Source: Lachnospiraceae bacterium UBA5895
GTDB taxonomy: Bacteria > Bacillota > Clostridia > Lachnospirales > Lachnospiraceae
Length of the DNA stretch: 64,000 nt
Reading direction: 5' to 3'
NCBI GenBank assembly: GCA_002431915.1
Contig: DJEP01000103.1
Location: 1-64,000 of the forward strand
Both the position numbers and the translations under genes were made by a program. How positions within the stretch are numbered: position 1 is the first letter of the stretch; each line of letters starts with the position of its first letter. This document shows, piece by piece, positions 27,562-36,466 of the stretch. Below the pieces are notes generated by a model. That model was given only the letters and a program-made list of their open reading frames with translations. It searched no databases and was not told the DNA's origin.

Positions 27562-27590
27562 TTGAATATTCCCTTACGAAATGATATTCT
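27562..27590 (+). promoter_or_regulatory. Promoter of the TetR-galactosidase locus, with possible operator
   Basis: -35 TTGAAT (27562-27567), a 17-bp spacer and -10 TATTCT (27585-27590) stand 80 bp upstream of the regulator. The -35 overlaps the palindrome GAATATTC (27564-27571), and the pair GTTTCTT (27557-27563) / AAGAAAC (27599-27605) brackets the promoter. These repeats are candidate sites for the TetR protein encoded just downstream. Confidence 0.6.
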
Positions 27591-27669
27591 TGTATCAAAA
27601 GAAACGCAAAATTAAATTTCAGTTTCCAAAGAGATGACTTTAAAGAATTCAAAAGACGGAGGAATGCCT

Positions 27670-28245
27670 ATGGACACCACAGATGCTCTGCAAAAAAACA
27701 TTTTGGATGCCACCCTTCGTGTCTTCGACAGAAAAGGACTGAAGTTCACGATGGATGACCTGGCAAAGGAGCTTTCCATCAGCAAAAAGACCATCTATAC
27801 GGTCTATGATGACAAAGAAGCACTGTTCCTCGCCATGGTAGATTATATTTTTGATTCCATTAAGGAAAGCGAACAGCTGATTCTGACGGATCCGATCCTT
27901 GGTACCACCGAAAAGCTACAGCGCATCTTAGGCGTCCTGCCGGAAGGTTATCAGAATATTGACCTCAGAAAACTGTATTCCCTCCGGGACAAATATCCGA
28001 ATATCTATCATAAAGTGGAACTTCGCTTGGAGACCGGTTGGGAACCCACGATCCAGCTGATCGAGATGGGCATGGCAGAAGGCAGTATTCGTCCGGTGCC
28101 CATCTGTCTGGTGAAAATGATGTTGGAAGCCTCCATTGAACAATTTTTCCAGCGGGATATCCTCACACAGAATCATCTGACATATGCGGATGCCTTAAAC
28201 GAGGTCGTAAATATTCTCATGTACGGAATCGCACAGAGAAAATAA
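27670..28245 (+). CDS. TetR/AcrR family transcriptional regulator
   Basis: The N-terminal helix-turn-helix (about residues 10-55) reads LDATLRVFDRKGLKFTMDD and then LAKELSISKKTIYTVYDDKE, a clear TetR DNA-binding domain. The C-terminal ligand-binding domain is unclassified. GGAGG at 27658-27662 is only 1 nt from the ATG at 27664 but 7 nt from the ATG at 27670, so I use the latter (191 residues). The beta-galactosidase gene begins 27 bp downstream, so it probably regulates itself and the galactoside genes. The ligand is unknown. Confidence 0.9.
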   Translation: MDTTDALQKNILDATLRVFDRKGLKFTMDDLAKELSISKKTIYTVYDDKEALFLAMVDYIFDSIKESEQLILTDPILGTTEKLQRILGVLPEGYQNIDLRKLYSLRDKYPNIYHKVELRLETGWEPTIQLIEMGMAEGSIRPVPICLVKMMLEASIEQFFQRDILTQNHLTYADALNEVVNILMYGIAQRK

Positions 28246-28272
28246 ATACGAAGACGAAAAGGAGTAAAACTT

Positions 28273-30702
28273 ATGACACAGCGGCTTTATTTAAACGACG
28301 ACTGGCTGTTCACCGAACAGTTTGAGGATAGTTTAACAGCAACGACATATCCGGAAAACACGCTGCAGACAGTACGCCTGCCCCATACCTGCAAGGAAAC
28401 GCCGTTTCATTATTTTGACGAATCCATTTACCAGATGGTCAGTGGCTACAGACGACATCTCCTGATTCCAAAGGACTGGCAGGGGAAGCAGATCCTGCTT
28501 ACCTTTGAAGGAGCAGCCCATGACAGTACGGTCTGGTGCAATGGCGAAAAAGTGGGAGAGCACCACTGCGGCTACACCGCTTTTACCGTAGATCTGACAG
28601 ACCATGTTCTCTATGGACAGGACAATCTGCTCTGCGTCCGCTTAGACAGTAGGGAGAATTTAAACGTTCCGCCTTTCGGCTACGTGATCGACTATATGAC
28701 CTATGGCGGCATCTACCGGGATGTGTATCTGGAAGTAAAAGAAAAAATCTCCCTTTCGGATATCTTTGTCCATACAGCGATAGATTTCAAAGCATCTCCC
28801 CTGACGGCAAAGATCACCTCTGAGATCACGCTTACAAAAGGCGGAGAGGAAGTGACCATCCGACAGTACTACATACCGAAAAATACGGCAGACAGGCAGA
28901 AATCCTGGAAACTTTTATGTGAGCAAACCGTTTCTGCGGATACTTCCCGCGACAAGGCGGTCGCCCTCACAGCAACCATTACAGATCCTCTGTTATGGGA
29001 CACCGAAGAAGCCAATCTCTATATTTTAAAGACACAGTTATATCAGACAGATACGCTCCTGGATGAGACAGAAACCACCTTCGGTATCCGGGAAGCGGTA
29101 TTCAAAAAAGACGGATTTTACCTCAATGGCAAAAAACTACGGATCCGGGGCTTAAACCGTCACCAGAGCTACCCTTATGTGGGATATGCCATGCCGGAGA
29201 GTATGCAGAAGCTGGATGCGGATCTGTTGAAAAAGGAGCTGGGACTGAACGCCGTGCGGACTTCCCATTATCCCCAAAGCCATTACTTTTTAGAGCGCTG
29301 TGATGAACTGGGACTTCTGGTATTCACGGAATTTCCCGGCTGGCAGCATATCGGTGACGATACCTGGAAAGCACAGGCAGTGACAAATGCAGAAGACATG
29401 ATCCGTCAGTACCGCAATCATCCATCCATTATTTTATGGGGTGTGCGGATCAATGAGTCTCCGGACGATGATTCCTTTTATGAGAAGACCAATGCCGTAG
29501 CACATAAGCTGGATCCCACGAGACCCACCGGCGGCGTCCGCGCCATTAAAAAAAGTCATCTGTTGGAAGATGTCTATACGTATAATGATTTCCTGCACGA
29601 CGGAGAGATGCCAGGCTGTGATCCGAAGAAAAAGGTCACTTCCGATATGGAGAAGCCTTATCTCATCAGTGAATATAACGGACATATGTATCCCACCAAA
29701 GCCTTCGACAATGAAGAACGCCGCAGTGAACATGCGATTCGCCATGCGAATGTGCTGGATGCCGTGGCAGGACAGGAGGACATTGCCGGAAGTTTCGGCT
29801 GGTGTATGTTTGATTACAATACTCACAAGGACTTCGGAAGCGGTGACCGGATCTGCTATCACGGTGTCATGGATATGTTCCGGAATCCAAAACTGGCAGC
29901 TACCATCTATGCCTGTGAACAGGAAGAAACACCGGTGCTGCAGATCACTTCCTCCATGGATATCGGAGAACACCCCGGCTGTAACCGCGGTAATATCTAC
30001 ATTCTGTCCAATGCGGACAGTGTGAAAATGTATAAAAACGACCGGTTCATCAAGGAATACCGACCGGAAATGTCACCTTACAAGCACTTGAAGCACGGTC
30101 CCATTCTGATCGATGATTTTATCGGGGATTCTTTTGCACAGAACGAAAGATTCCGTCCGAAGCACGCAAAGAAAATCACCGACGCCATGAATCTTGTGGC
30201 AAGGGGCAGTCTGAACCATATTCCGAAGCGGTTATACCTCACTGCCTTAAAATTGCTCCTGATCTATCATATAGATTTTGCGGAGGTAACGAAGCTTTAT
30301 ACCAAATACATCGGCGACTGGGGCGGTACCGCTACTGCATACCGCTTTGATGCTGTCAAAGACGGTAAAGTAGTAAGCAGCGTGACCAAAGAGCCGGTGA
30401 ATGAGATCGGGCTGGAAGCAGAAGCAGATCATACGCATCTGACAGAGCATCACAGCTATGATGTGGCGCTGGTGCGGATCCGCGCGGTGGATGCCCACGG
30501 TAATGTGCTCCCGTTTTATCAGGAACCGGTGCAGCTCGTCGCAGAAGGTGACATTGCCATCATCGGACCTGACACCATTGCCTTACAGGGTGGCATGGGT
30601 GGAACCTACGTGAAAAGTCTTGGCAAAAGCGGTCAGGGAACCTTGCACATTCGTTCACAGACTGCGGGACAGAAGCAGATTGATTTTCGGATAACGCTAT
30701 AA
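28273..30702 (+). CDS. Glycoside hydrolase family 2 beta-galactosidase
   Basis: It is predicted to release terminal beta-linked galactose inside the cell, as no signal peptide is present. The 809 residues contain the jelly-roll domain (WCNGEKVGEHHCGYTAF), an immunoglobulin-like domain and the TIM barrel. The acid/base Glu395 lies in WGVRINES and the nucleophile Glu467 in LISEYNGHMYPT. C-terminal beta domains follow. The DWLF and RLPHT start resembles clostridial beta-galactosidases; a beta-glucuronidase or other GH2 activity cannot be excluded. It is flanked by a sugar symporter and an alpha-galactosidase. AAAAGGAG precedes the ATG. Confidence 0.85.
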   Translation: MTQRLYLNDDWLFTEQFEDSLTATTYPENTLQTVRLPHTCKETPFHYFDESIYQMVSGYRRHLLIPKDWQGKQILLTFEGAAHDSTVWCNGEKVGEHHCGYTAFTVDLTDHVLYGQDNLLCVRLDSRENLNVPPFGYVIDYMTYGGIYRDVYLEVKEKISLSDIFVHTAIDFKASPLTAKITSEITLTKGGEEVTIRQYYIPKNTADRQKSWKLLCEQTVSADTSRDKAVALTATITDPLLWDTEEANLYILKTQLYQTDTLLDETETTFGIREAVFKKDGFYLNGKKLRIRGLNRHQSYPYVGYAMPESMQKLDADLLKKELGLNAVRTSHYPQSHYFLERCDELGLLVFTEFPGWQHIGDDTWKAQAVTNAEDMIRQYRNHPSIILWGVRINESPDDDSFYEKTNAVAHKLDPTRPTGGVRAIKKSHLLEDVYTYNDFLHDGEMPGCDPKKKVTSDMEKPYLISEYNGHMYPTKAFDNEERRSEHAIRHANVLDAVAGQEDIAGSFGWCMFDYNTHKDFGSGDRICYHGVMDMFRNPKLAATIYACEQEETPVLQITSSMDIGEHPGCNRGNIYILSNADSVKMYKNDRFIKEYRPEMSPYKHLKHGPILIDDFIGDSFAQNERFRPKHAKKITDAMNLVARGSLNHIPKRLYLTALKLLLIYHIDFAEVTKLYTKYIGDWGGTATAYRFDAVKDGKVVSSVTKEPVNEIGLEAEADHTHLTEHHSYDVALVRIRAVDAHGNVLPFYQEPVQLVAEGDIAIIGPDTIALQGGMGGTYVKSLGKSGQGTLHIRSQTAGQKQIDFRITL

Positions 30703-30730
30703 AATACACAGAAAGGTTAGGGTTACAATT

Positions 30731-32083
30731 ATGGCTTTAAGCGGAAAAGAAAAGTTTTCTTACGGGCTGGGCGCGGTAGGCAAAGACATGGTGTACATGC
30801 TGTCTGCCAGCTACATTTTGTACTATTATCAGGATATTTTAGGCGTAAATGCCGTAGCCATGGGTATCATCCTGCTGGCAGCAAGGGTGTTCGATGCATT
30901 TAACGATCCTTTCATGGGTGTCATCGTGGCAAAGACCAGGACCAGGTGGGGGAAGTTCCGCCCCTGGCTGATGATCGGTACCGTGACCAATGCCATTGTC
31001 CTGTATCTGATGTTCTCGGCACCGCCTGCCCTGAATGGCAATGGACTGGTGGCTTATGCGGCTGTAACTTATATTCTCTGGGGCGTGACCTATACCATGA
31101 TGGATATTCCCTTTTGGTCCATGATCCCGGCATTTACCCACAGCGGAAAAGAGCGCGAAGGGCTGTCTACCTTAGGACGTTCCTGCGCCGGTGTCGGTTC
31201 TGCGATTATCACCGTGATTACCATGCTCTGTGTAAATGCCCTGGGCGGAGGAGAAGAGCGGGTCGGATTTTCAAGGTTTACTCTGATCATCGCCGTGCTG
31301 TTCGTGATATTTATTGCTGTTGCCTGTATTAATATCAAAGAAAAATCAACGGTAGATGTGAATGCACCTTCCATCGGTCAGATGTTCAAGGCTTTGATTC
31401 AGAATGATCAGGCAATGGCTGTAGTAATTACCATCGTGCTGATCAACTGTGCGGTCTATACTACCTCCAATCTGGTGATTTATTTCTTCAAATACGATTT
31501 TGGCGGAGATACCTGGTATAATTCCTATACCCTGTTCAATACCTTCGGCGGAGCGATGCAGATCCTTGCCATGATGATTTTATTCCCGTTACTTCGGAAA
31601 TTCTTAATCACTATCCGGATTTTCTATGTCAGCTTCCTAATGGCAGTTGCCGGATATGCTGTATTGCTTCTTTTATGTTTTACAAATATGAGTAATGTAT
31701 TTTTACTGTTCATTCCCGGTTTCTTAATCTTTGCAGCCAATGGTATGCTAACGGTACTGACCACCGTATTTTTAGCCAACACCGTAGATTACGGTCAGTG
31801 GAAAAATCATCGCAGAGACGAGAGCGTCATTTTCTCCATGCAGACTTTCGTGGTGAAACTGGCTTCCGGTGTGGCTGCCTTAGTGGCTTCTCTGTGCCTG
31901 AATCTCTGTAATTTAAGCGCTGATACCAGTGATGCAGCGGCAGGGGCTTCCGGAAGCTCTGTGGTAGGGCTTCGCATGACAATGGCGTTGTTTCCCATTC
32001 TGCTCCTTGTCATAGGTGTCATTTTCTTTCACAAGAAATATCAGCTGACGGAGGAGCGCTTAAAGGAGATTCAGGAGGCTTAA
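30731..32083 (+). CDS. GPH family sugar:cation symporter
   Basis: The 450-residue membrane protein has twelve predicted helices and belongs to the glycoside-pentoside-hexuronide family (MelB/LacS type). Typical signatures are the AARVFDAFNDPFMGV motif near residue 55, RTRWGKFRPWLMIG and the YGQWKNHRRDESVIFS loop. It probably imports the oligosaccharide that the flanking galactosidases degrade. No IIA-type regulatory domain is attached, unlike LacS. It begins 28 bp after the GH2 gene and ends 3 bp before the GH36 gene. Confidence 0.92.
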   Translation: MALSGKEKFSYGLGAVGKDMVYMLSASYILYYYQDILGVNAVAMGIILLAARVFDAFNDPFMGVIVAKTRTRWGKFRPWLMIGTVTNAIVLYLMFSAPPALNGNGLVAYAAVTYILWGVTYTMMDIPFWSMIPAFTHSGKEREGLSTLGRSCAGVGSAIITVITMLCVNALGGGEERVGFSRFTLIIAVLFVIFIAVACINIKEKSTVDVNAPSIGQMFKALIQNDQAMAVVITIVLINCAVYTTSNLVIYFFKYDFGGDTWYNSYTLFNTFGGAMQILAMMILFPLLRKFLITIRIFYVSFLMAVAGYAVLLLLCFTNMSNVFLLFIPGFLIFAANGMLTVLTTVFLANTVDYGQWKNHRRDESVIFSMQTFVVKLASGVAALVASLCLNLCNLSADTSDAAAGASGSSVVGLRMTMALFPILLLVIGVIFFHKKYQLTEERLKEIQEA

Positions 32084-32086
32084 AGT

Positions 32087-34489
32087 ATGATTCAGATTAT
32101 AAAAGCTTCAGATACAAGACCATGGTTCTTTTTACAGACTGCCCATACAACTTACGGAATGCGTGTCATGGAGACCGGACATTTAGAGCATCTGTATTAT
32201 GGGGAGCAGATCACCGTGGAGGAAGAGAATTCTTCCTTCTGCGCGCCTCTGGTCATACAGAGAGCCTTTGCACCGGGAAATACCTGTACCTATGACAAAG
32301 AGCACCCGCAGATCTCCATGGAGGATGTCTGCTTAGAGGTCGGTACCTTAGGAAAGGGAGATATCAGAGAGCCTTTTTTAGAGGTTCGGTTTGCTGACGG
32401 AAGCGTCACCACTGATTTTACTTTTGTTTCCTATGAGGTTTTATCTTTAGTGAACAGAGAACAGCGTCTGCAGGAGTCCGGACTTCCTCATAGTACTTCG
32501 GAAGCAGAAAATGATTCGGCGGAATGCCTTCATATTGTTTTGCAGGATGTTACGAATCATCTGGAATTACAGTTATTTTATACGGTTTATGAAGAAAGCA
32601 ATGTGATCACCCGTAGTGCCTGTCTGATCAATCATTCTGACAATATTGTCACCATTGAGAGATGCATGAGTGCGCAGCTGGATCTGACAGAGGATTATTC
32701 CGTGATCACACATTTCAGCGGTGCCTGGGCGAGAGAGATGCACAGAGAACAGATTTCCTTACGTTCCGGCATATTTGTAAATGCTTCTTATACGGGAACC
32801 TCTTCAAACCGCTCGAATCCTTTTATGATCCTGGGGCATAAGAATACTTGTGAGACTTCCGGTTCCTGTATCGGCTGCAACCTGATCTACAGCGGGAATC
32901 ATTATGAAGCCCTTGAGAAAGATTCTTATGGAAAACTGCGCTTTGTAAGCGGGATAAATCCCAAAAGTTTTTCCTGGCAGCTGGCAGAGGAAGAGTCTTT
33001 CTATACCCCGGAAGCGGTTTTAAGCTTCTCTGCGGAAGGTTATAGAGAGCTCAGCACACAGCTGCATTCCTTTATCCGGGAGCATGTTGTCCGGGGAGTA
33101 TGGAAGAGAAGACCTCGTCCGGTTCTGCTAAACAGCTGGGAAGCCTGTTATTTCAAAATTGATGAAAAGAAGCTGTTACAGCTTGCTAAAGCCGGAAAAG
33201 ACGTCGGTATCGAACTGTTTGTTATGGATGACGGATGGTTTGCCGGGCGGAATGACGACACTTCCTCCCTGGGAGACTGGGAACCCGATCCGAAGAAGCT
33301 GCCCGGCGGCATTGCTTCTCTCAGTAAAAAAATAAAGGATCTGGGTATGGATTTCGGTATCTGGGTAGAGCCGGAGATGATCAGTGAAAACAGTAAACTC
33401 TATGCAGAGCATCCCGACTGGACCATGAAAATTCCCGGGCATCCCCATTCCGAAGGACGGAATCAGTGTATCCTGGATCTCAGCAATCCGGAAGTCAGAC
33501 AATACGTGATCGATCAGATGACGAAGGTGTTTTCTTCCGGCGATATCCGTTATGTGAAATGTGATATGAACCGCATTTTCAGTGATATTTATTCCCCGTA
33601 TCTGCCTGCTGCGAGCCAGGGAGAGACCGCACACCGTTATTTGCTGGGGCTGTATCACATTATGAAGGAACTCACGGCACGATTCCCTGAGATTTTATTT
33701 GAAGGCTGCAGTGCCGGCGGCAACCGCTTTGACCTGGGCATATTATGTTATTTCCCGCAGATCTGGGCAAGCGACAATACGGATGCCCTGTGCCGTACGG
33801 AGATCCAGAACAGCTACAGCTATGGGTATCCTTTATCTACATTTACGGCGCACGTGTCATCCTGCCCGAATCATCAGACGCTGCGTGTGACGCCCCTTGA
33901 GACTCGTTTTCAGGTGGCTTCCTTCGGTGTCTTAGGATATGAATGTAACTTAAGAGATCTGTCCGGAAGTGATCTGAATGTGATTCGTGAACAGATTACG
34001 CTCTATAAAAAATGGCGGGATGTCTTCCAGTTTGGTACCTTTTACCGTAGTGCTGAAAATGAGGATTCTGATACAGAAACCTTATCCTGGACCTGTGTGT
34101 CGCCGGATGGCAGGAGAGCAGTGGGGCTGTTCTTCCGGCGCCTGGCAGCCCCGAACCGGTCCCATGACTGGTATCGTCCGACAGGACTGCTTCCCGATGC
34201 AAAATATCATTTTTACAGCAGGGAGATCAAATACAATCTGAAGGACTTCGGAGACCTTGTAAACACCGTTTCCCCGGTGCATATAAAACAGGGGTCCGCC
34301 TTGCAGGAGATCCTGGCACGGTTTGTGAATATGGATGGGGAAAAAGAAGACCTGACCGCTTACGGAGATACCCTGATGCGTGCAGGAATTGCTCTGAAGC
34401 CCGCATTCGCCGGTACCGGATACAATTCCGACACCCGGCTGTTCCCGGATTTTTCCTCACGGATGTACTTTATGGAAGCTGTGGAATAA
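32087..34489 (+). CDS. Glycoside hydrolase family 36 alpha-galactosidase
   Basis: It is predicted to remove terminal alpha-linked galactose from sugars such as melibiose and raffinose in the cytoplasm. The 800-residue architecture is normal: N-terminal beta-supersandwich, TIM barrel and C-terminal beta domain. LNSWEACYFKIDE, ELFVMDDGWFAGRNDD and GIWVEPEMIS lead to the nucleophile Asp493 in YVKCDMNR. The acid/base lies in IWASDNTDALCR. The residue before the nucleophile is Cys where the common form is KWDMNR. It starts 3 bp after the symporter gene and is the last gene of the operon. No clear terminator follows it. Confidence 0.92.
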   Translation: MIQIIKASDTRPWFFLQTAHTTYGMRVMETGHLEHLYYGEQITVEEENSSFCAPLVIQRAFAPGNTCTYDKEHPQISMEDVCLEVGTLGKGDIREPFLEVRFADGSVTTDFTFVSYEVLSLVNREQRLQESGLPHSTSEAENDSAECLHIVLQDVTNHLELQLFYTVYEESNVITRSACLINHSDNIVTIERCMSAQLDLTEDYSVITHFSGAWAREMHREQISLRSGIFVNASYTGTSSNRSNPFMILGHKNTCETSGSCIGCNLIYSGNHYEALEKDSYGKLRFVSGINPKSFSWQLAEEESFYTPEAVLSFSAEGYRELSTQLHSFIREHVVRGVWKRRPRPVLLNSWEACYFKIDEKKLLQLAKAGKDVGIELFVMDDGWFAGRNDDTSSLGDWEPDPKKLPGGIASLSKKIKDLGMDFGIWVEPEMISENSKLYAEHPDWTMKIPGHPHSEGRNQCILDLSNPEVRQYVIDQMTKVFSSGDIRYVKCDMNRIFSDIYSPYLPAASQGETAHRYLLGLYHIMKELTARFPEILFEGCSAGGNRFDLGILCYFPQIWASDNTDALCRTEIQNSYSYGYPLSTFTAHVSSCPNHQTLRVTPLETRFQVASFGVLGYECNLRDLSGSDLNVIREQITLYKKWRDVFQFGTFYRSAENEDSDTETLSWTCVSPDGRRAVGLFFRRLAAPNRSHDWYRPTGLLPDAKYHFYSREIKYNLKDFGDLVNTVSPVHIKQGSALQEILARFVNMDGEKEDLTAYGDTLMRAGIALKPAFAGTGYNSDTRLFPDFSSRMYFMEAVE

Positions 34490-34589
34490 AATAAGATAGT
34501 TTAACAATTCATCGCTTCTAAGGATGAAGAAGTGAGAAACTTTGAATTTTTTGAAACAAACAAATCGGAATTTGAGGGAGGAAACAAGT

Positions 34590-35099
34590 ATGAAAAAGAT
34601 TATTGCAATGGTTCTTTGTCTTGTGTCGGTACTTTCATTGGTTGGTTGTGAAAATAAAGATCAAAGTTCAGATACACATGACACGAACTACGAAGAAGGT
34701 TATACGGCTGGCTACGAGGCTGGGTATAATGCTGGAAAGCAACAAATTACCGAAAACCCAAAGTACTTTGCACAGTTTTCGGGATCTTTTACAGCTTCCG
34801 TTGAACAACTCTTGCCGGATTACTTTGCGCTTCCGGGAAAAACGATTGCTGTAGTTCACTTCTTTCAGGATAAACCATTTTTACTTCGCTTTCAGGAAGA
34901 TATGACCGGAAAACTTATTGAAGGAACGGTTTATGTGTTTGAATTCAAGACATTTGAAGTTGAAATTCCGGCTGATGAAGAATATCCAGATATTTCGGAT
35001 TATATGTACTCGATAGATGTTACTAATTATAGAGTTGCGGAAGATAGCGAACTCGGGTTAGAGAGCCTAACGCCGACTGTTGAAATAATATCGAAGTAA
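34590..35099 (+). CDS. Small lipoprotein with GYxAG repeats, function unknown
   Basis: The 169-residue protein has a lipoprotein signal peptide with lipobox SLVGC (Cys at about residue 20), so it is predicted to sit on the outer face of the membrane. An acidic linker has three short repeats, EGYTAGYEAGYNAG. A compact domain of about 120 residues follows, with alternating hydrophobic and acidic residues that I cannot assign to a family. The start at 34590 follows GGGAGG. This gene and the next are visibly AT-richer than the sugar operon upstream, suggesting accessory DNA. Confidence 0.75.
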   Translation: MKKIIAMVLCLVSVLSLVGCENKDQSSDTHDTNYEEGYTAGYEAGYNAGKQQITENPKYFAQFSGSFTASVEQLLPDYFALPGKTIAVVHFFQDKPFLLRFQEDMTGKLIEGTVYVFEFKTFEVEIPADEEYPDISDYMYSIDVTNYRVAEDSELGLESLTPTVEIISK

Positions 35100-35228
35100 G
35101 TAACAAATCGGATTTTTTTGAAAGGGATTTATTCATGGGATAGGCGGATGTTAATTAATATGCGTTGCTTGTGGCAATGGCTCTTTTGAATATAGAATTG
35201 AGCTATCAAAAACAAGGAGGCATAGATT

Positions 35229-35672
35229 ATGCTAAGTGATAATATCAAAAGAATTAGAAAATCAAAAGGACTATCACAAGAAGAGCTTGCAATTAAACTG
35301 AACGTAGTAAGACAGACTGTATCAAAGTGGGAGAATGGTTTATCCGTTCCGGATTCGGATATGCTAATTATATTGGCAGATGAATTGGATACTTCTGTAA
35401 GCGTATTGCTTGGAGAAACTGTAACGGAGCCGATGTCAGATGACCTAAAAGCAATCTCTAAAAAGTTAGAGATAATTAATTTACAGTTGGCAAAGAGAAA
35501 TATGGTCAAAGTAAAAAACATTCGTTGGATACTTATTGCGTTATGTGCGTTTATAGTACTTGTTTTTATTACTCTTGCGGTTATGCAAAGTTCTTATCTA
35601 AGAGAGCATCGAAGCAACTATGCGCAAAAGGGTCACTGTTTTTCGCACGTCGAGCATTCATCCGGGGGATGA
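35229..35672 (+). CDS. XRE-type regulator with membrane anchor, 3' end altered by the island
   Basis: The N-terminal helix-turn-helix of the Cro/CI type spans residues 1-60 (IRKSKGLSQEELAIKLNVVRQTVSKWENG). A linker and one transmembrane helix (about residues 100-118) follow. AAGGAGG precedes the ATG. The frame enters the direct repeat at 35615 (SNYAQK, residues 129-134) and ends after 13 more residues inside the island. Joining to the second repeat copy at 36941 would instead give a different 13-residue tail ending in a TAG at 36996-36998, against the dtd stop. The product may still work as a membrane-tethered regulator; its target is unknown. Confidence 0.8.
   Translation: MLSDNIKRIRKSKGLSQEELAIKLNVVRQTVSKWENGLSVPDSDMLIILADELDTSVSVLLGETVTEPMSDDLKAISKKLEIINLQLAKRNMVKVKNIRWILIALCAFIVLVFITLAVMQSSYLREHRSNYAQKGHCFSHVEHSSGG
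35615..35630 (+). repeat. Left copy of the 16-bp direct repeat (putative attL core)
   Basis: CAACTATGCGCAAAAG lies within codons 129-134 of the XRE regulator. The identical right copy is 1,326 bp away. Confidence 0.85.
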
Positions 35673-35722
35673 AGCACAGACCGTCATGACAGCAGTTAAT
35701 AAGCAGATATTTCAACCAGTAG

Positions 35723-36135
35723 TGACTGTCATTCTTCCGAAGTATGGAATCAAAGAGTGACAGTCATAAATATATATATCTGATTATTAGCTGATGGCAT
35801 AGAGTTGATGCTCACGGGGAATTTACTTCCACGCGAGCGCCTATCAACTGTGAGAAAAATACGTCTTTTGCGGACGGGTAAGTCTGAAACATAGTTGGTG
35901 ACTGGATAGCCAAAAAGCCAGATTGGGGAATAATGCGTAGCACTTCTGAACCCCGTTTACGGGGTGCCTTCCACGGTCGGAGCAGGATTCCCCTTTCGGT
36001 AGGTTTAAACAAGGAAACTAATCACAACATACCGATTGCTGATTCCTTGCCTGCCAGGGACTGCACCCCGGGGTGCGCATTACACAATATATGACTTTGA
36101 AAATACTCTTGGATAAAACCGAGGGTATTTTTTTT
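35723..36135 (+). ncRNA. Candidate structured noncoding RNA ending in an intrinsic terminator
   Basis: No reading frame here looks coding, yet the stretch is rich in pairing segments. These include TGACTGTCA (35723) with TGACAGTCA (35758), AGTTGAT with ATCAACT (about 35804 and 35841), ACCCCG with CGGGGT around 35950-35965, TCGGTA with TACCGA, and the 14-bp palindrome GCACCCCGGGGTGC near 36063. It ends at the strong terminator 36102-36135. That suggests a transcript of up to about 400 nt. I see no clear promoter, so the 5' end is a guess, and no RNA family is recognised. Confidence 0.4.
36102..36135 (+). terminator. Intrinsic terminator inside the island
   Basis: An 11-bp stem AATACTCTTGG / CCGAGGGTATT (pairs include G-U) with a 6-nt loop is followed by an 8-base T-run. 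Its presence with no reading frame upstream is the main reason to propose a noncoding transcript. Confidence 0.88.
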
Positions 36136-36144
36136 ATTGGTACA

Positions 36145-36224
36145 TACCCCCTACAAAAATAGGATGTACCCCCTACAAAAATGGTGCATACCCCCTGTAA
36201 AGTACCCCTCCAAAGCTACCCCTC
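36145..36224 (+). repeat. Iteron-like tandem repeats, 22-bp period
   Basis: TACCCCCTACAAAAAT occurs at 36145-36160 and 36167-36182. A degenerate third copy begins at 36189, so three copies are spaced exactly 22 bp. Two weaker copies begin at about 36203 and 36217 (14-bp spacing). Two-helical-turn spacing is typical of initiator-binding iterons of plasmid replication origins. Confidence 0.7.
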
Positions 36225-36242
36225 CCAAAATCGGCATTTTCA

Positions 36243-36466
36243 TGTACCACCTTTTTCTGAAAAAGTCTGGAAACCTGCATAAACACTGGGCTTCCGCACG
36301 CATGGGGGTGGTGCTACGTCATGTACCACCCCCATGTACCACCATGTACCACCAAAATCCCGAAACCCTTGATTTTACTGGATTTCTTTAAAAAGAGGTG
36401 GTACATCGCATATGTACCACTTTTATGTACCACCTTTTGTACCACCTCGCCACCTTATGTACCATC
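36243..36466. repeat. Cluster of TGTACCACC repeats
   Basis: Exact TGTACCACC copies start at 36243, 36322, 36335, 36345, 36426 and 36438. One-base variants start at 36413 and 36458, and an inverted exact copy lies at 36397-36405. The irregular spacing and presence of both orientations argue against CRISPR and suggest a protein-binding field, perhaps part of a replication or partition locus. Confidence 0.75.

Noticed and set aside
34559..35112. AACAAATCGGA pair as ends of a mobile element around the lipoprotein gene
   Set aside because: Eleven AT-rich bases repeated once is weak evidence, and no inverted ends or transposase are present.
35812..36012. Minus-strand frame of 66 codons in the island
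   Set aside because: No ribosome binding site, low similarity to any protein style I know, and it lies opposite a structured region that ends in a plus-strand terminator.
36243..36466. CRISPR-like repeats (TGTACCACC)
   Set aside because: The units are 9 bp, irregularly spaced (10 to about 80 bp), present in both orientations, and there are no cas genes or uniform spacers.
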